Below are positions 61,524 through 64,000 of a stretch of 64,000 bases of DNA, in pieces (position 1 is the first letter of the stretch; each line of letters opens with the position of its first letter). The DNA lies in NCBI GenBank assembly GCA_959602645.1, contig CAUGTZ010000006.1, forward strand, positions 53,435 to 117,434, read 5' to 3'. The notes under the pieces were generated by a model, which saw only the letters and a program-made list of their open reading frames with translations, had not been told where the DNA came from and searched no databases. The DNA comes from an uncultured Collinsella sp. Lineage in GTDB: Bacteria > Actinomycetota > Coriobacteriia > Coriobacteriales > Coriobacteriaceae. Position numbers and translations under genes: made by a program.

Positions 61524-61766
61524 GGATCCTCAGGCTACAGCTCCTACGCCGGCGAGGTCTACAAGGCGCCGGAGAACCTCGTAAACAGGAATTTCCACGC
61601 CGACGAGCCCAACCTGCTGTGGCTCACCGACATCACCGAGTTCAGGCTCCCGGGCGGCGAGAAGGTCTACCTGAGCCCGGTCATCGACTGCTTCGGCGGG
61701 ATGCTCGTCGCCTGGTCGATCGGGCTGCACCCCGACAAGCGCCTCGCGAACTCAAGCCTGCGCCTA
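61524..61766 (+). pseudogene. IS3-family transposase remnant (integrase-core fragment)
   Basis: An open stretch of about 80 codons without a start encodes part of an IS3-type rve domain: NRNFHADEPNLLWLTDITEF holds the first catalytic aspartate, and KVYLSPVIDCFGGMLVAWSI the second. It ends at PDKRLANSSLR, where the DDE glutamate region would follow but is missing. Both ends are truncated; no inverted terminal repeats are visible. The fragment stops where the tetR stop codon begins and starts about 20 bp past the ABC ATPase gene, marking the right edge of the cobalamin block. Confidence 0.8.
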
Positions 61767-62375
61767 ATCCAAGCGAGATTCCAGACTCGACAGGCCATTG
61801 AGAGTCAGGTCGTTGGCGACCTCCGAGACGCGCTCGATAGGAACCGAGCCGTCAGACAGCGCCCATGTACGATAGATTCCGATAATACCCGACAGCAAAA
61901 ACGCCAGATAGTAGTCGAACATCTCGTCCTTGAGACCTTGGGGCAGCAGATCGCGCTCGGCAATCTCGTGCTCGAGCGGCGCACGAAGACGAGCCATAAA
62001 ATCATCGAGCGGAATGTTCTCGATCAGCTGACGATTGAGCACCAGGTTGTTGCACAGCGCCTCGTTAACGGTTTTAAAGAAGGTCGCCGCCGCGCCCAGG
62101 GCGCGCTCGTTGGTGTCACCGTCCATGGAAGCAAGCGTTTTCTCGACCGAGTCGACAATCATCTCCACCACATCGACGGCAATGGCATCGAGCAAGCCAT
62201 CAACCGTACCAAAGTGCACGTAGAAGGTCTTGCGGTCGACATTGGCCTCGCGCGCGATGGCACTCACCGTAATGTCTGCCAGCGGCTTTTCCATGAGCAG
62301 GCGCTCGAAAGCGGAAAGGATGGCATTGCGGCTGCGAACGATGCGGCGATCAAGACGCGGTTTGCTGGTGTCCAT
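61764..62375 (-). CDS. TetR-family transcriptional regulator
   Basis: A 203-residue regulator. The N-terminal helix-turn-helix is RSRNAILSAFERLLMEKPLA, then DITVSAIAREANVDRKTFYV and HFGTVDGLLDAIAVDVVEM. The C-terminal ligand-binding/dimerisation domain is helical and resembles the TetR C-terminal region of the DhaS-like group. The ATG at 62375 has AAGGGAC upstream. It lies downstream of the membrane-protein gene at 62492 in the same direction, separated by 116 bp containing a palindrome that may be its operator. The target and ligand are unknown. Its stop codon coincides with the junction to the transposase remnant. Confidence 0.88.
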   Translation of the reverse strand: MDTSKPRLDRRIVRSRNAILSAFERLLMEKPLADITVSAIAREANVDRKTFYVHFGTVDGLLDAIAVDVVEMIVDSVEKTLASMDGDTNERALGAAATFFKTVNEALCNNLVLNRQLIENIPLDDFMARLRAPLEHEIAERDLLPQGLKDEMFDYYLAFLLSGIIGIYRTWALSDGSVPIERVSEVANDLTLNGLSSLESRLD

Positions 62376-62418
62376 GGACGTGTCCCTTCGATATGCGGGC
62401 ATTCATCAACAGATGAGA

Positions 62419-62442
62419 GATAATCTACGTAAGAGGATTATC
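62419..62442. promoter_or_regulatory. Candidate operator in front of tetR
   Basis: GATAATC (62419-62425) and GATTATC (62436-62442) are inverted repeats with a 10-bp spacer, centred about 55 bp before the tetR start. The layout fits a dimeric regulator acting on its own promoter. Confidence 0.4.
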
Positions 62443-62491
62443 CCCCATACAGCACAAATATGCCCCGCATCATGAAGAACGCACGACTGCC

Positions 62492-63796
62492 CTACTGCGA
62501 CTTAGGGTGCTTCTTCTTATTGAGTGCCGACGGAGACACGCGGATACCGTCGCCTGTCTGTCGCACATAGGCTTTATGAGCCGGCTTAGCGGTCCCAGAA
62601 GCCTTCTGAGCGTGCTTCTTGGGATCAACGGTAGCATTCATGGGGTGCGGCTTAGTGGGCGCAGAGGGCGTCTGAGGCGTACGGCCGAGCTTGCGCATCA
62701 CACGATCCCAGCGCGCATGGATGCTCTCGTTGTGGGCGCTCTTAAGGCCCAGCAGGGGCGCAGCCAATATGGTCGGCGCGATAAACGTAATGAGGCGCCA
62801 CAGCAGATAGCCGGCGGTCGATGCCGACCCAAAGAAATGACCCAAGAACAATGCAAAGCCGCCCTCGGCGCCACCAGTTCCACCGGGCAAGGGGACCGCA
62901 GAGCTCAGCAGCTGGACAAAGGCGCTCGCGGCCATGACCGAGAAAAAGTCGACCTCGTGGTGGCCAAAGGCAAGCATCAGGAAATACGGCACGAGGTAGA
63001 AAAACGCGAGCTGCAACATGGTGATGACCACCGTGAGCAGCATGGACGAAAAGTGGCCGGCTGAAAGCTTGAACTTCTCGGAGAAGGAGTAGATCTCGCC
63101 ATCGACAAACGTGCGCCATCCCTCGATCTTAGTGGCCGAGACACCAATGCGCTCAAGCCAATTGATGATGCAATGGGCGACGCGCGTGACGGTCTTAGGC
63201 ATGAGCGCGACGGCGAAGATGCCAAGCAAGATGCAGCAGTGCCCACCAAAGCTAAAGACACACAGCAGCGTCATGTCGCCATAGCGCTCGGCAAAAAACG
63301 GCATGCGAGCAAGCAGTAGGATAGCGCCCCAGGCAACGAGGCCAAACTGATACACGATAAAGCGCGTGAATTGCGTGGCTCCGGCCTCGCCGACATTTTG
63401 GCCCGCTTTGGTCAAGCGGTAGATCTGGGCAGGCGTAGAGCCCATCATCATGGGCGTCAGGTTGCCAAAGAAAATGCCACTCGCCTCGACCGAGATCAGA
63501 TCGCGAATGCCGACGGGTGAATTGGGGTCGAGCCAGACGGCGATCGCATAGGCCACAATGCCAAAGAACAGATACATGAACATGCAAAGACACGCGACAA
63601 CGAGCCAGGGTGCCTGGACGCTCGACATAGCAGCCCAGAACTGCCCCATCTGCCCGGTTACCACCAGATAGACGATATAACCCACCAGCACAACGCCGAT
63701 AAAGATTGCGCCGCGGCGTGCGCTCTTATTGTCATCGCCGCCCGAGGCCTCAACCTCGACCTGGGGCTTGGACGTATGCTGAGAGGACTCCGTCAT
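62492..63796 (-). CDS. Multi-pass membrane protein of the UPF0104/MprF-flippase type
   Basis: A 434-residue integral membrane protein with about eight to nine hydrophobic segments, from AIFIGVVLVGYIVYLVVTG to LLWRLITFIAPTILAAPLLG. The family pattern is seen in FFGNLTPMMMGSTPAQIYRL and SSAVPLPGGTGGAEGGFALF; the P-x-P-G-x-x-G-x-x-E block is typical of lysylphosphatidylglycerol synthase/flippase membrane domains. There is no soluble transferase domain, so it is a lone transmembrane unit that may move or modify a lipid. The last 80 residues form a basic tail rich in K, P and T. The ATG at 63796 follows AGAAGG by 8 bases; TACAAT about 35 bp upstream may be its -10. Confidence 0.85.
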   Translation of the reverse strand: MTESSQHTSKPQVEVEASGGDDNKSARRGAIFIGVVLVGYIVYLVVTGQMGQFWAAMSSVQAPWLVVACLCMFMYLFFGIVAYAIAVWLDPNSPVGIRDLISVEASGIFFGNLTPMMMGSTPAQIYRLTKAGQNVGEAGATQFTRFIVYQFGLVAWGAILLLARMPFFAERYGDMTLLCVFSFGGHCCILLGIFAVALMPKTVTRVAHCIINWLERIGVSATKIEGWRTFVDGEIYSFSEKFKLSAGHFSSMLLTVVITMLQLAFFYLVPYFLMLAFGHHEVDFFSVMAASAFVQLLSSAVPLPGGTGGAEGGFALFLGHFFGSASTAGYLLWRLITFIAPTILAAPLLGLKSAHNESIHARWDRVMRKLGRTPQTPSAPTKPHPMNATVDPKKHAQKASGTAKPAHKAYVRQTGDGIRVSPSALNKKKHPKSQ

Positions 63797-63902
63797 GAGA
63801 CACCTTCTAACAGTCAAAATATCTTGGTTATTGTACCCGTAAGGGCCATAAGCAGAACGCAAAGCTCTTGTTCAAACGGGAATGACAGATAGTTGTTTGA
63901 TA

Positions 63903-63936
63903 ATAAAAAACCCGGCCTTCCGTGGAAAGACCGGGT
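63903..63936 (-). terminator. Rho-independent terminator of tRNA-Glu
   Basis: On the minus strand ACCCGG...CCGGGT with an inner CTTTCC-AC-GGAAGG stem, followed by a run of Ts. It starts 11 bp past the tRNA 3' end. Confidence 0.88.
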
Positions 63937-63946
63937 ATCAGATGCG

Positions 63947-64000
63947 TGGTAGCCCGTACCAGATTCGAACTGGTGATCTCCGCCTTGAGAGGGCGGCGTC
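63947..64000 (-). tRNA. tRNA-Glu, anticodon CTC, 5' part outside the window
   Basis: The 3' 54 nt of a tRNA on the minus strand. The anticodon stem CCGCC/GGCGG with loop CTCTCAA gives anticodon CTC. The T arm is ACCAG-TTCGAAT-CTGGT, with acceptor half ACGGGCT, discriminator A and encoded CCA. The CCGCC/GGCGG anticodon stem is characteristic of tRNA-Glu. The D arm and 5' acceptor strand are beyond the edge. Confidence 0.9.

Overview
The window looks like chromosomal DNA from a Gram-positive, high-GC anaerobe of the class Coriobacteriia, most likely Collinsella or a close relative. This is inferred from overall gene content and codon style, not from any search. The left two thirds and the far right (about 1-39000 and 61764-64000) carry core genes. 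The stretch between them (about 39050-61520) is a dense block of cobalamin genes. It is visibly richer in GCGC runs than its flanks.

Layout. 1-6240 (minus): a surface-polysaccharide operon opened by a NusG-family (LoaP-like) antiterminator. It continues with the initiating sugar-phosphate transferase, a TagA/WecG glycosyltransferase, UDP-GlcNAc 2-epimerase, a GT4 transferase, a LicD protein, a hexapeptide acyltransferase and a GT2 transferase cut by the window edge. A 73-nt imperfect hairpin lies in the operon leader. 7037-7112 is tRNA-Ala(GGC). 7280-8620 (minus) holds thiamine pyrophosphokinase and a HAD phosphatase. 8967-22238 (plus) is a glycogen block: glgB, glgP, glgC, glgD, glgA and a GH13-GH77 fusion enzyme. 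GlgB and GlgA both end in lysine/alanine-rich, histone-H1-like tails. 22327-38934 holds housekeeping genes (FmdB zinc ribbon, rsmB, fmt, def, priA, gltX, metK, L-serine dehydratase, an L,D-transpeptidase) and a MacAB-type export operon.

39058-55503 (minus) is a 17-gene cobalamin operon with mostly overlapping genes: cbiF-cbiD-cbiL-cbiG-cbiH-cbiET-cbiA-cobT-cobU-cobS-(CobU-like/CobC fusion)-cbiB-cobD-cbiP-cobO-cbiC-cbiJ. Divergent from it, a promoter and a cobalamin riboswitch (about 55635-55890) head a plus-strand operon: an exported lipoprotein form of the cobaltochelatase CbiK, a small lipoprotein, a lipoprotein with an NEAT-like region plus a BtuF-like domain, a BtuC/FecCD permease, and an ATPase with an extra C-terminal domain. 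Together these look like a corrinoid or tetrapyrrole capture system next to a nearly complete anaerobic B12 pathway. An IS3-type transposase remnant (61524-61766) sits at the right edge of the block. A TetR regulator, an MprF/UPF0104-type membrane protein and the 3' half of tRNA-Glu(CTC) close the window.

Nearly every longer intergenic gap on the core-genome side carries one long inverted repeat (arms about 12 to 33 bp). Several have GGGACA/TGTCCC-like ends, and one sequence family occurs twice (22632-22698 and 38950-39012). These look like REP/MITE-type elements. No CRISPR array, rRNA operon, phage or intact insertion sequence was seen.
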